This document shows, in pieces, positions 24,870 through 32,809 of a DNA stretch of 45,019 nucleotides. Every line of letters starts with the position of its first letter. Position 1 is the stretch's first letter. The position numbers were made by a program, and so were the translations under genes. A model generated the notes under the pieces. The model was given only the letters and a program-made list of their open reading frames with translations. It was not told where the DNA came from and did no database searches. Source of the DNA: Candidatus Aminicenantota bacterium (GTDB lineage: Bacteria > Acidobacteriota > Aminicenantia > Aminicenantales > Aminicenantaceae); the NCBI GenBank assembly GCA_016783445.1, contig JADHWO010000015.1, positions 1 through 45,019 on the forward strand, read 5' to 3'.

Positions 24870-25037
24870 GGGTTTGATAAATTAAATCCCCACTCATTTT
24901 TTACCCAGTAAGATTGCCACACTCCTTTCGGTCACTCGCAGTGACATTCTTTCCTATTCAGTAAAAAAATGTGGGTTTGGTGAATCAAGCCCCTATAATA
25001 TACGCCATACGATGAGCTTGATGAATCAAGCTCCTAC
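24870..25037. repeat. Composite repeat island: three REP-like hairpins around a GATTGCC repeat
   Basis: Hairpins GGGTTTGATAAATTAAATCCCC (about 24870-24891), GTGGGTTTGGTGAATCAAGCCCC (24971-24993) and GATGAGCTTGATGAATCAAG then CTCCTAC (25011-25037) share one orientation. The first two flank a 36-nt unit, AGATTGCCACACTCC through GCAGTGACA (24911-24946). Between hairpins and unit are inverted CCCACTCATTTTTTAC (24889-24904) and GTAAAAAAATGTGGG (24961-24975). The third hairpin contains the stop codon of the acyl-CoA synthetase gene. Confidence 0.8.
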
Positions 25038-27110
25038 AATTTTTAGGCGGGCATCAACAACTACAGTTTCCTTACTTTTCTCAAAAGCAAAAACAGGATT
25101 CAAATCCATTTCGTCTATTTCAGGGAAATCAGAAACAAGCTGAGAAAGCCGAATCAGAATTTCAATCAATCTATTTATATCCACAGCTTTCTCCCCTCTT
25201 GTGCCTTCCAGAATGGCGTAACCCTTGATGGAACGAATCATCTCCAAAGCATCTTCTTCGGAAAGTGGAGCCATTCTGAATTGAACATCCTTTAGTGTCT
25301 CGACAAAAATTCCACCCAGTCCAAACATAAGGGTCGGCTGGAGTCCCTCATTCCTTTTAGCTCCCAAAATCACTTCTTTGCCGCCTTCAAGATACTCCTG
25401 GAGAATAAAACCAGGTTTTTGTTTCTCAAACTTCCTGGCCATTTTTTTAAAAGCAGCCTGAAGTGAAGCTTTATCTTTTATATTAACAGCAACACCCCCT
25501 ACTTCTGTTTTATGGATAATCGATTCAGCATCAACCTTTAAAACAAGAGGATATTTAAGTTTCTGAATGGCTTTCTCGAGCTCATCTTCTTTATCTATTC
25601 TTGTTGTTGTCACGGTTGGAATTCCGTAACATTGGAGAATCTTAAAAACATCATCCTGAGGGATAAACTTATCTTTACCTTTATGGCGGCTTAAAACTGA
25701 TTCTGCTTTGCTTTTATCAATTTCGAATTTTTTAAAGGAAGGTGCTTTTCTTTGAGTGATTTTCCCATATTCAGTCATTGCAGAGAGAACTCTGGCGGCT
25801 GTTTCAGCAAAATCATAAACTGGAATACCGCTTTCTCTGATGAGGCGGATAACTTCAGCCCATTTCTCTATGGTTATCACCTGGCAGACGATGGGTTTAT
25901 CAGAAGCCTTCCCAATCTCCCCGAGTTTTCGGGCTATGCCTTCACAATCAACAAAGGGGGCTGTTACAAAAACAAGAAGGAGAGAATCAATATTCGGATC
26001 TTTGAGAAGAGCCTCTACTGTACCGCCATACTGCTCAGGACCTGCTGTGGCAACAACATCCACAGGATTAGAGACAATAGCTTCCTGAAAGACAAGCTTT
26101 CCCAGGATTTCCTTGGTTTGAGAACTCAACTCGGCTAACTTAAGCCCAGCTGAGATACATTCGTCTACAGCAATTATTGCCGGGCCTCCTGTATTAGTTA
26201 CAATCACAACTCTGTCCCCTTTTGGAACTGGTTGATTAGAAAAAGCAACAGCTGCATCAATCATATCCTCTTGAGAATGAAAGCGCAGAACGCCGCTCTT
26301 TTTAAAAATCACATCCGCTATCGTCTCTTGTTCGATCAAAGAACCGGTGTGAGAAGCAACAGCTTTTGTTCCTTCAGATGTTTTTCCTGTCTTTAAGGCA
26401 AGGATGGGTTTCTTTGGAGTTACCCGGTTTGCCACTTCAAGAAAACCAGCAGGGTCTTTAAGAGTTTCTATGTGAACCATGATTACTTTTGTATCTTCAT
26501 CCTGGCCGTAATAATCAATAATTTCATTCATGCTCACATCCGCTTCGTTCCCGAAACTCGAATACATCCTAATTCCTTTCCCGATCCGATAAAGATGCAA
26601 TTTTAATGTTTCTCCCACTCCCCCACTCTGAGCAACAATGGAGATATTACCAGGACTCATGGGCACAAAAGTGAAATTTGCATAAACTGAGACTTCTGGA
26701 TCAGAATTCTGAATGCCCTGGGAGTTTGGTCCATAAATACGCATTCCATATTTATGGGCAATCTTTACAATCTGCTTTTCAAGCTTTAGCCCTTCCTCTC
26801 CTACTTCTTTAAAACCAGCCGTATGAACAATTGCAAACTTCACTCCCTTCTTGCCGCATTCCTCGAGAACTAAGGGAACTAATGTATTTTTAATAGAAAT
26901 ATTTACGAGGTCTACCTCATCGGGGATATCAGTAACAGACGGATAAGCTCTAAAACTTTTAATATATTTTGATTTAGGATTTATAGGGTATATAGGGCCT
27001 TTAAAATTGTGGTCAAGAAGATTCTGGAGAACAATATGGCCAATGCTCAAAGGATTATTTGAAGCTCCAATGATTGCCACAGATTTTGGTTTAAATAGTG
27101 CATCAAGCAT
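25026..27110 (-). CDS. ADP-forming acyl-CoA synthetase, fused alpha-beta type
   Basis: The 694-residue protein has the CoA-binding Rossmann domain (PKSVAIIGASNNPLSIGHI, residues 8-26). Ligase-CoA domains follow with the phosphohistidine motif VASHTGSLIE (His254), then a C-terminal ATP-grasp domain (KYPLVLKVDAESIIHKTEVG, FILQEYLEGGKEVILGA). Such ADP-forming enzymes interconvert acyl-CoA plus ADP and phosphate with acid plus ATP. Here the role could be ATP gain from acetyl-CoA, or activation of an aromatic or alicyclic acid. The RBS AAAGGAGG lies within the end of the activator gene, whose stop is 1 nt upstream. The last codons and stop come from a REP-like hairpin, so the C terminus may be slightly altered. 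Confidence 0.93.
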   Translation of the reverse strand: MLDALFKPKSVAIIGASNNPLSIGHIVLQNLLDHNFKGPIYPINPKSKYIKSFRAYPSVTDIPDEVDLVNISIKNTLVPLVLEECGKKGVKFAIVHTAGFKEVGEEGLKLEKQIVKIAHKYGMRIYGPNSQGIQNSDPEVSVYANFTFVPMSPGNISIVAQSGGVGETLKLHLYRIGKGIRMYSSFGNEADVSMNEIIDYYGQDEDTKVIMVHIETLKDPAGFLEVANRVTPKKPILALKTGKTSEGTKAVASHTGSLIEQETIADVIFKKSGVLRFHSQEDMIDAAVAFSNQPVPKGDRVVIVTNTGGPAIIAVDECISAGLKLAELSSQTKEILGKLVFQEAIVSNPVDVVATAGPEQYGGTVEALLKDPNIDSLLLVFVTAPFVDCEGIARKLGEIGKASDKPIVCQVITIEKWAEVIRLIRESGIPVYDFAETAARVLSAMTEYGKITQRKAPSFKKFEIDKSKAESVLSRHKGKDKFIPQDDVFKILQCYGIPTVTTTRIDKEDELEKAIQKLKYPLVLKVDAESIIHKTEVGGVAVNIKDKASLQAAFKKMARKFEKQKPGFILQEYLEGGKEVILGAKRNEGLQPTLMFGLGGIFVETLKDVQFRMAPLSEEDALEMIRSIKGYAILEGTRGEKAVDINRLIEILIRLSQLVSDFPEIDEMDLNPVFAFEKSKETVVVDARLKIVGA

Positions 27111-27111
27111 T

Positions 27112-27885
27112 TTAACCTCCTTTTGCTTCTAAAGCATACAACGCCGCTCCAAAAGCGCCAGTTAATTGAGGATGAGGGGGTATAAATATCTTTTTCCCTA
27201 ATTTTTTTTCAAACATACTTACTAAAAAAGGATTATAAGCCACCACTCCCCCGCTCATTACTATATTCCCTTCCAAAGGGTCCATCTCAAGAGCCCTTTT
27301 TATGACCGAGCCAAAAATACCTTTGACAAGGTCCTTTATTTCAACGCCTTCTCTAATTCTAGTCAGAATTTCTGTTGCTGAAAATACTGTGCAGTAACTT
27401 CCAATCTGTATATCTCTCTCTGACTTCTCTGCAAGCCCATTAAGCTTTTCTATCTTAATTTGGAGGCGATTGGCCATCTCCTCAAGAAAAGCTCCTGTAC
27501 CCGCAGCGCACTTCCGGTTCATCTTGAATCCTGTTCTTTTTCCAGAATCATTAACTTTTATGATTTTATTATCCTGCCCGCCAATATCAATCAACGTGTG
27601 GGCATGAGGGAAATAAAAAAAACTGCCTCTGGCATGACAGCTGATTTCAGTTCTTGATTTGTCAGCAAAAGGAACATTTCTCCTTCCATATCCAGTTGCC
27701 ACGACAAATTTAGCCGGCTCCTTTCTCCTGGCTTTTTTTTGTGATTCTTCAAAGACCTGCTCAGCCGCAGCTTTAAAATCAGCACCAGAATAGGTTAAAG
27801 AATAGCCAAGAACTTTTTTCTCTTCATCAATAATGACTGCTTTAGTAGTGGAAGCTCCAACATCAATCCCAACAAAATAATTCAT
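27112..27885 (-). CDS. BcrA/BcrD/HgdC family ATPase activator (acyl-CoA dehydratase/reductase activase)
   Basis: The 257-residue protein has the ASKHA ATPase fold. Phosphate-1 motif FVGIDVGASTTKAVI is at the N terminus and TLIDIGGQDNKII near residues 97-109. The cluster-binding cysteines are in MNRKCAAGTGAFLEEMANR and GSYCTVFSATEI, spaced as in HgdC where a homodimer holds one 4Fe-4S cluster. VMSGGVVAYNPFL and GAFGAALYALEA close the fold. It hydrolyses ATP to push low-potential electrons onto a partner protein. The 260-residue size is that of HgdC or BcrD, not of the longer BcrA. Its partner is most likely the protein encoded upstream (28120-29364). The ribosome-binding site is weak. Confidence 0.94.
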   Translation of the reverse strand: MNYFVGIDVGASTTKAVIIDEEKKVLGYSLTYSGADFKAAAEQVFEESQKKARRKEPAKFVVATGYGRRNVPFADKSRTEISCHARGSFFYFPHAHTLIDIGGQDNKIIKVNDSGKRTGFKMNRKCAAGTGAFLEEMANRLQIKIEKLNGLAEKSERDIQIGSYCTVFSATEILTRIREGVEIKDLVKGIFGSVIKRALEMDPLEGNIVMSGGVVAYNPFLVSMFEKKLGKKIFIPPHPQLTGAFGAALYALEAKGG

Positions 27886-28027
27886 TGTTTATTAATATGA
27901 GTTATGACTAGCAAGTTCGTAATCCAGGAAAATTTTTCACAGGCAATTCCGCATACTCCTATCTTCATGACATCCCTCTCATCTCGATATTTTTTATATC
28001 AAGGAAGTTAATTTCATTATTCCCTTG

Positions 28028-28051
28028 AGATTGTCACGCTCCTTTCTCTCG
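28028..28051. repeat. Partial GATTGYC intergenic repeat
   Basis: AGATTGTCACGCTCCTTTCTCTCG matches the first part of the repeats at 24911 and 37461. It lies in the 234-nt gap between the reductase-like gene and its activator; no other structure is clear in that gap. Confidence 0.45.
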
Positions 28052-28119
28052 CCTGGCTTTGCAGATACGGAGACAAAGTTGCTAATACATCTCCTTATTC
28101 TCTCGAGTTTTCCGATCTT

Positions 28120-29364
28120 TCATTTCGTTTCTAATTGCTCAATAAAAGCTTCTATATTGGTCTTAGCCTGTTCTTCTGAATAGCACCGCAAGTCATTCAA
28201 ATCGCCATTTATAGTAAGAGAAGGAATATTCAATTTTTTCTCGAGCCTTTCAGGCATTCCATAGCGGTTATTGGAATTATTCGGGCACGTTTTTGCATCA
28301 TGGAACAAAATCCCATCTAGCTTGTATTTACGGACCATTTCCTCGATATATTTCTCTTTGAAATTCTCATCTCTGACAATAAATATCTCTGTATAAGCCC
28401 GGGCCATACTCATAAAGGGATCCTCTGGGTCAAAAGAATCAAAGATCCAGCTGTTGCAGTAGGTCGAGGCAACAACAGCTGTTTTGAATCCTATAAAAAA
28501 TTCAGCAAGGTTTCTTAGTTTCCCCCAGATAGGCATCCCTTCCCAGTAAATGCGGAATTTTTCCCCTTCCACAGCTCCATCTTTTTTAGCATTTTTCTCC
28601 TCAAGTTCCTTAAGGAGCACTTTATAATACTCCACAGCCTGGGGAGAGCCTCTTAAAACAACGGCAGGCCCCATATGAATCGTAGCGTCAAAAAAACTTA
28701 TAGGTGCAGGGATAGCTGCATTTGCTTCGAGAACTTTTTTCCACATCAGGGTACAGTCTTTGGAGAGAGAAAGGACACTTCGGAACTTATCAATATCAAA
28801 TTTATTCCCTGAAATCTTTTCTAACGGAGGAATCAAGTCTTTAGTCTGTTGAACAATACCCTGAAGATGAGAATCAGTTATCTTTCCTATATTACGATAA
28901 GTGGATATTCCTATGGCTGGAACTCCAAGCTCTCTTGAATACCAGTTGAACCAATCCTGTACATCGCGGCATTGGTTGGTGTTGTATACAAGCACATCAG
29001 GTTTAGCAATCCCTTCAATTCCCTCATAAGCCCGGGAAAGAGGTGTTTCTTTTTTTATAAAAGCGCCAACATCACTCGTCAGGTAAGAGCAGATATCCGG
29101 AGAATAGCCAACAGCATTAGCCACGGGAATATAGTCGTTTGCAGTCCGGGAAGATCCTAATACAGCTCCATGATTCTCTGGATAATGGACAAGAAATCCT
29201 AAGCTCAACAAGAGCTCAGCAGGTCCGACACTGGAGCACCATGCAATTTTGGGTGAGTCCTCTTTCGCGGCATCATTCAATTCGTAGAAATAATCAGCCA
29301 TTATTTTCCTCAAAAAACCGGTGGCTTGAATTTTCTTGATAGCGATTTTCTTTTCTTCGCTCAT
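28120..29364 (-). CDS. Benzoyl-CoA reductase / 2-hydroxyacyl-CoA dehydratase family protein (BcrB/BcrC/HgdB-like)
   Basis: The 414-residue protein has the 2-hydroxyglutaryl-CoA dehydratase D-component fold. Recognisable blocks are IAWCSSVGPAELLLSLGFLV, PENHGAVLGSSR, VLVYNTNQCRDVQDWFNWY, ASTYCNSWIFDSFDPEDPF and LFHDAKTCPNNSNNRYGMP. The cysteines in the first, third and last blocks are the usual 4Fe-4S ligand positions; seven cysteines occur in all. Family members receive electrons from an ATP-dependent activator and reduce or dehydrate CoA thioesters. Classical class I benzoyl-CoA reductase uses two such subunits, but only one is encoded here, next to one activator. The start has GGAGG 5 nt upstream. 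It could be an aryl-CoA reductase, a dehydratase, or a double-cubane-type protein. Confidence 0.9.
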   Translation of the reverse strand: MSEEKKIAIKKIQATGFLRKIMADYFYELNDAAKEDSPKIAWCSSVGPAELLLSLGFLVHYPENHGAVLGSSRTANDYIPVANAVGYSPDICSYLTSDVGAFIKKETPLSRAYEGIEGIAKPDVLVYNTNQCRDVQDWFNWYSRELGVPAIGISTYRNIGKITDSHLQGIVQQTKDLIPPLEKISGNKFDIDKFRSVLSLSKDCTLMWKKVLEANAAIPAPISFFDATIHMGPAVVLRGSPQAVEYYKVLLKELEEKNAKKDGAVEGEKFRIYWEGMPIWGKLRNLAEFFIGFKTAVVASTYCNSWIFDSFDPEDPFMSMARAYTEIFIVRDENFKEKYIEEMVRKYKLDGILFHDAKTCPNNSNNRYGMPERLEKKLNIPSLTINGDLNDLRCYSEEQAKTNIEAFIEQLETK

Positions 29365-29752
29365 TTTTCCTCCATTAAAAGAAGATAAAAAAAGCCTGTA
29401 TCATATTATGTTGATTCGCTTTTTTATGGTGGGGGGTTATCAAAACCTATTCCTTTTTAAGACTACCAAAATAACAATATTACGTTTCCAAGTCAAGAAA
29501 CTCCTTCATCTCAAAGCTGACAGTTAAAAAATATATTAAATGAGTATAAATATAGAGTCGAATGGATTCTTGATGAATGTGGAGTCCAAATTTAAAGCAA
29601 AATTTAATTCATATGTTATGAGACAAAAGAAATAAAAAGACTAAAAAGTTAATATAAGATTATGATTTATGTACCGAAAAAACTTGATGAGTAGGATCAA
29701 CCTAAAGATGTGCTAAATTTTTTTCTCCAAGCTTCTTTGGATATATTTTAAA
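29365..29752. other. Intergenic region, 388 nt, AT-rich
   Basis: This holds the probable promoter of the reductase-like operon (29468-29496). The remainder lies downstream of the diguanylate cyclase gene and is AT-rich. I see no gene and no clear terminator. Confidence 0.5.
29468..29496 (-). promoter_or_regulatory. Candidate promoter of the reductase-like/activator/synthetase operon
   Basis: On the minus strand TTGACT (29496-29491) and TATTTT (29473-29468) are separated by 17 nt, about 105 nt before the start codon at 29364. Confidence 0.45.
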
Positions 29753-30703
29753 TTACAGCACTCTGACTCTGTTCCTACCCTCTTTTTTTGCCAAGTAAAG
29801 AGCCTCATCTGCCCTCTTCACCAAACTCTTTCTGGTATCTCCCTCTATAAACTCTGCAATGCCGGCACTTATGGTAATATGGCCCACTTTAGTAAAAGAA
29901 GCCTTTTTTATGATTTTTCTTACTCTTTCTATTTGTATCTTTGCTCCTTCAAGATTCGTTTCAGGGAGTATTATAACAAACTCCTCTCCGCCATATCTGG
30001 CAAATGTGTCTGTTATTCTTATGTCTTTTCTGATGAGCCCTGTCATCCTCTTGAGCACATAGTCTCCTGCTTCATGTCCATATATGTCGTTTACTTTTTT
30101 GAAGTGGTCAATATCCAGGATTACAACAGAAAGAAATCTATTATACCTTTCAACTCTTCTTATTTCCTGATCCAGAAGTTCTGAAAATTTCCTCCTGTTG
30201 TAAATACTGGTAAGAGGATCTGTTTCTGCCATTTTCTCTGCCTGTCTTTGTTTAGTGAAATCACGAACAATTGCCAGAATTTCTTCTTCTCTACTTGCTT
30301 TGATTCTCGCCTCGAAATGGTGAATTTTCTCGTTTACAGCCAGTCTATACTGAAAAATCTGCGTCTCGCCTGTTACAACTGCAAGCTTCATACAATGCAT
30401 AAACTGTTCTGCAATCTTTTTATCGAACACATCATACACATTTTTCCCTATAAATTCGCCGGGATGTTTCCATAAACTAAATTCTTTTGCAGGAATGATC
30501 TCCAGAAAAATCCCACTTTTAGAAAGGCGAAATATTAAATCAGGTATTGCAATCAGGAGAGATCTGTTTATTTCTTCTCTCCTGCGCAGATCTTCCTCTG
30601 CTTGACAACGATCCTTATCTGAAATTTCCAATTCAGCAATTCTCTGGCGCAAATCTTTCAATTCATGTATAAGCTGATTTTTTGTTTTCCCATCATCTTT
30701 CAT
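29753..30703 (-). CDS. PAS-GGDEF diguanylate cyclase
   Basis: The 316-residue protein has an N-terminal coiled coil (residues about 5-48, LIHELKDLRQRIAELEISDK). A PAS-like domain follows (residues about 50-150, IPDLIFRLSKSGIFLEI, then FIGKNVYDVF), and then a full GGDEF domain (DPLTSIYNRRKF, DIDHFKKVNDIYGHEAGDYVL). The active site is GGEEF and an RxxD inhibitory site (RITD) lies five residues upstream, so it should make c-di-GMP with product feedback. There is no membrane segment, so it is a cytoplasmic sensor of unknown ligand. It is divergent from dch-had, the only signalling gene near the aromatic cluster; a regulatory link is speculation. Confidence 0.93.
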   Translation of the reverse strand: MKDDGKTKNQLIHELKDLRQRIAELEISDKDRCQAEEDLRRREEINRSLLIAIPDLIFRLSKSGIFLEIIPAKEFSLWKHPGEFIGKNVYDVFDKKIAEQFMHCMKLAVVTGETQIFQYRLAVNEKIHHFEARIKASREEEILAIVRDFTKQRQAEKMAETDPLTSIYNRRKFSELLDQEIRRVERYNRFLSVVILDIDHFKKVNDIYGHEAGDYVLKRMTGLIRKDIRITDTFARYGGEEFVIILPETNLEGAKIQIERVRKIIKKASFTKVGHITISAGIAEFIEGDTRKSLVKRADEALYLAKKEGRNRVRVL

Positions 30704-30843
30704 TTTATCTGCCTTACAAAAACAGACCGAAGTCCCAAATAATTTATTGTCCCTTTTGTATTATTTAACATTATACATCTTTCCTGAAAAAAAGATAATA
30801 AATTTAGTAATGTCAAATGTTGAGACGCGACCCCTAATTATGG

Positions 30844-30872
30844 TTGACAGAAAAAGAGTTAGGTGATATGTA
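30844..30872 (+). promoter_or_regulatory. Candidate promoter of dch-had
   Basis: TTGACA (30844-30849) is followed after 17 nt by TATGTA (30867-30872), a weak -10, about 59 nt before the dch ATG. It lies in the divergent 227-nt gap with the diguanylate cyclase gene. Confidence 0.4.
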
Positions 30873-30930
30873 TTACATCTCGATTCTCTTCAGCAGACGT
30901 TGATTAACACAACTTTTTCGAAGAGTTACT

Positions 30931-31710
30931 ATGACTCAAAAAAATTTTGAACATATTGTTTTTGAAACCAAAGAAAGCAAGGCATTCTTAACCATTAACC
31001 ACCCTCCCTTGAATATTCTGAATATTTCTGTGATGGAAGAAATAAACCAAGCTTTAAGTTCTCTTATTGACAACAAAGAGGTCAGAGTCCTGGTCATATC
31101 CAGCAGCGGAGAAAAAGCCTTTTCAGCAGGAGTGGATGTATCTGATCATACAAAAGAAAAAGTAGATAAAATGCTTCAGGTTTTTCATGATATCTTCCGC
31201 AACCTTTCAAAATTAGATCAGGCAACTGTAGCTGCTGTTAAAGGATTAACCCTGGGCGGGGGGTGTGAAATTGCTCTTTTCTGCGATTTGATATTTGCAG
31301 CTGACAATTTGAAGATCGGACAGCCTGAAATAAAACTTTCCGCTATCCCACCTATTGCTCTCCTGATTTTACCTCGCCTTATAGGATTAAAAAGAGCTTC
31401 TGAGCTCCTTTTAACCGGCAAAACTATAAATGCAATTGAAGCTGAGAGAATCGGCTTGGTTAACAAAGTTGTTCCCCTTGCCTCTTTCGATTCAGAACTG
31501 GAGAATTTTATTCACCCTATTACGGAATTAAGCCTTGTAGGATTAAAACATTCAAAAAAAGGAATTAATCTGGGTTTAGAGACAAACTTTTTAGAAGGAT
31601 TAGAGATAATTGAAAAATCCTATCTTGAAGAACTAATGGCCTCCGAAGATGCCCACGAAGGGATAAAAGCCTTTATGGAAAAAAGGAAGCCTCTCTGGAA
31701 AAACAAATAA
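30931..31710 (+). CDS. dch: Cyclohexa-1,5-diene-1-carbonyl-CoA hydratase (Dch/BamR)
   Basis: The 259-residue crotonase-family protein has features of dienoyl-CoA hydratase. TINHPPLNILNISVMEEIN is at residues about 22-40, followed by EKAFSAGVDVSDH, KGLTLGGGCEIALFCDLIFA and IGQPEIKLSAIPPIALLILP. The PPLNxLNI, AFSAGVDVSDHT and CELALFCD-type motifs are those I associate with Dch rather than ordinary crotonases. It adds water to cyclohexa-1,5-diene-1-carbonyl-CoA to form 6-hydroxycyclohex-1-ene-1-carbonyl-CoA. The next gene, 11 nt downstream, encodes the matching dehydrogenase, which strongly supports the assignment. The ribosome-binding site GAAGAG is modest. Confidence 0.9.
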   Translation: MTQKNFEHIVFETKESKAFLTINHPPLNILNISVMEEINQALSSLIDNKEVRVLVISSSGEKAFSAGVDVSDHTKEKVDKMLQVFHDIFRNLSKLDQATVAAVKGLTLGGGCEIALFCDLIFAADNLKIGQPEIKLSAIPPIALLILPRLIGLKRASELLLTGKTINAIEAERIGLVNKVVPLASFDSELENFIHPITELSLVGLKHSKKGINLGLETNFLEGLEIIEKSYLEELMASEDAHEGIKAFMEKRKPLWKNK

Positions 31711-31721
31711 AGGAGGAATAA

Positions 31722-32750
31722 ATGAAAGCAGCTGTATTTCATGGGCCTAACCAGCCTCTAAAAATAGAAGAGGTCGAAACCCCAAAAATATATTTTCATG
31801 AAATTTTAGTAAAAGTTGCAGCTTGTGGAGTGTGTAATACTGACCTGCATTACATAGACCATGGTGTTCCAACTTTTAAAAAGCCCCCCATGATATTGGG
31901 TCATGAACCTTCTGGGATAGTTGAGGACGTTGGTGCTCAAGTCAAAAACTTTAAGGTTGGAGACCATGTTCTCATTCCGCCTGTTTTCTCTTGCGGCCAC
32001 TGTGCTAACTGCCGAGAGGGACGAGAGAATATATGTCTTAACATGATCATGTTGGGTAATAACATTGACGGTGCTTATGCTGAATATGTTAAAGTGCCTG
32101 CAAAAGATTGTCAGCATCTGCCAGAAGAGCTTCCTCTTGAAGAATCAAGTATTATAGCTGACGCCATCTCCACCCCTTATCACGCTGTTAAGAACAGAGC
32201 ACAAGTCCAACTAGGCGATTCAGTCGTTGTTTATGGATGCGGAGGAGTTGGAATAAATGTTGTCCAAATGGCTGCAGCTGCTGGAGGTTTAGTCATTGCA
32301 GTGGATATTGTGGATAATAAATTAGAGATAGCCAGAAGTTTAGGAGCCAGGCATACCATCAATGCATCCAATAAAGACGATAAAACGCTGCTCAAAGAAA
32401 TAAGAGAGCTTACAGGAGGAGGAGCAGATATTTCTATTGAAGTTATCGGCAATCCAAAAACAATCGAAATGGGTCCTAGTTCCCTGAGAGCAGGGGGACG
32501 TCATTGTCAGGTAGGTTACTCATCTAAAGCTGTACCTCTTAATGCTGGAAGGCTGATGTTTCGAGAGATCGAAATCAGAGGCTCCTTAGGCTGCAGGCCG
32601 GTGGACTATCCTAAAATCATAGAAATGGTAAAGATCGGAAAAATTCAACTTAAACCTGTGGTGACCAATAAGTTCAAGCTTGAAGATATAAACAAGGCCT
32701 TTGATTTATTAAGAAAAGGAGAAGCCCTTAGATCCATCATTGTTATCTAA
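31722..32750 (+). CDS. had: 6-hydroxycyclohex-1-ene-1-carbonyl-CoA dehydrogenase (Had/BamQ)
   Basis: The 342-residue zinc-type medium-chain dehydrogenase has the catalytic-zinc region CGVCNTDLHYIDHG and GHEPSGIVEDVG. The structural zinc site SCGHCANCREGRENIC follows, with the NAD motif VYGCGGVGINVVQMA. Its pairing with dch and the presence of bamA identify it as the enzyme that oxidises the 6-hydroxy group to the 6-oxo substrate of BamA, with NAD as acceptor. AAGGAGG before the ATG and the 11-nt gap indicate an operon with dch. No further plus-strand gene follows; the next gene converges 59 nt away. Confidence 0.9.
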   Translation: MKAAVFHGPNQPLKIEEVETPKIYFHEILVKVAACGVCNTDLHYIDHGVPTFKKPPMILGHEPSGIVEDVGAQVKNFKVGDHVLIPPVFSCGHCANCREGRENICLNMIMLGNNIDGAYAEYVKVPAKDCQHLPEELPLEESSIIADAISTPYHAVKNRAQVQLGDSVVVYGCGGVGINVVQMAAAAGGLVIAVDIVDNKLEIARSLGARHTINASNKDDKTLLKEIRELTGGGADISIEVIGNPKTIEMGPSSLRAGGRHCQVGYSSKAVPLNAGRLMFREIEIRGSLGCRPVDYPKIIEMVKIGKIQLKPVVTNKFKLEDINKAFDLLRKGEALRSIIVI

Positions 32751-32809
32751 TTCAAAAAGTACTACAACTAATTATACTGAATTATTAATCTAAACTCCTG
32801 TATTAGCTC

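Noticed and set aside
24870-25037. Possible CRISPR array because of repeated short units
   Set aside because: Units are palindromic, irregularly spaced and few, with no cas genes; they fit REP-like repeats.
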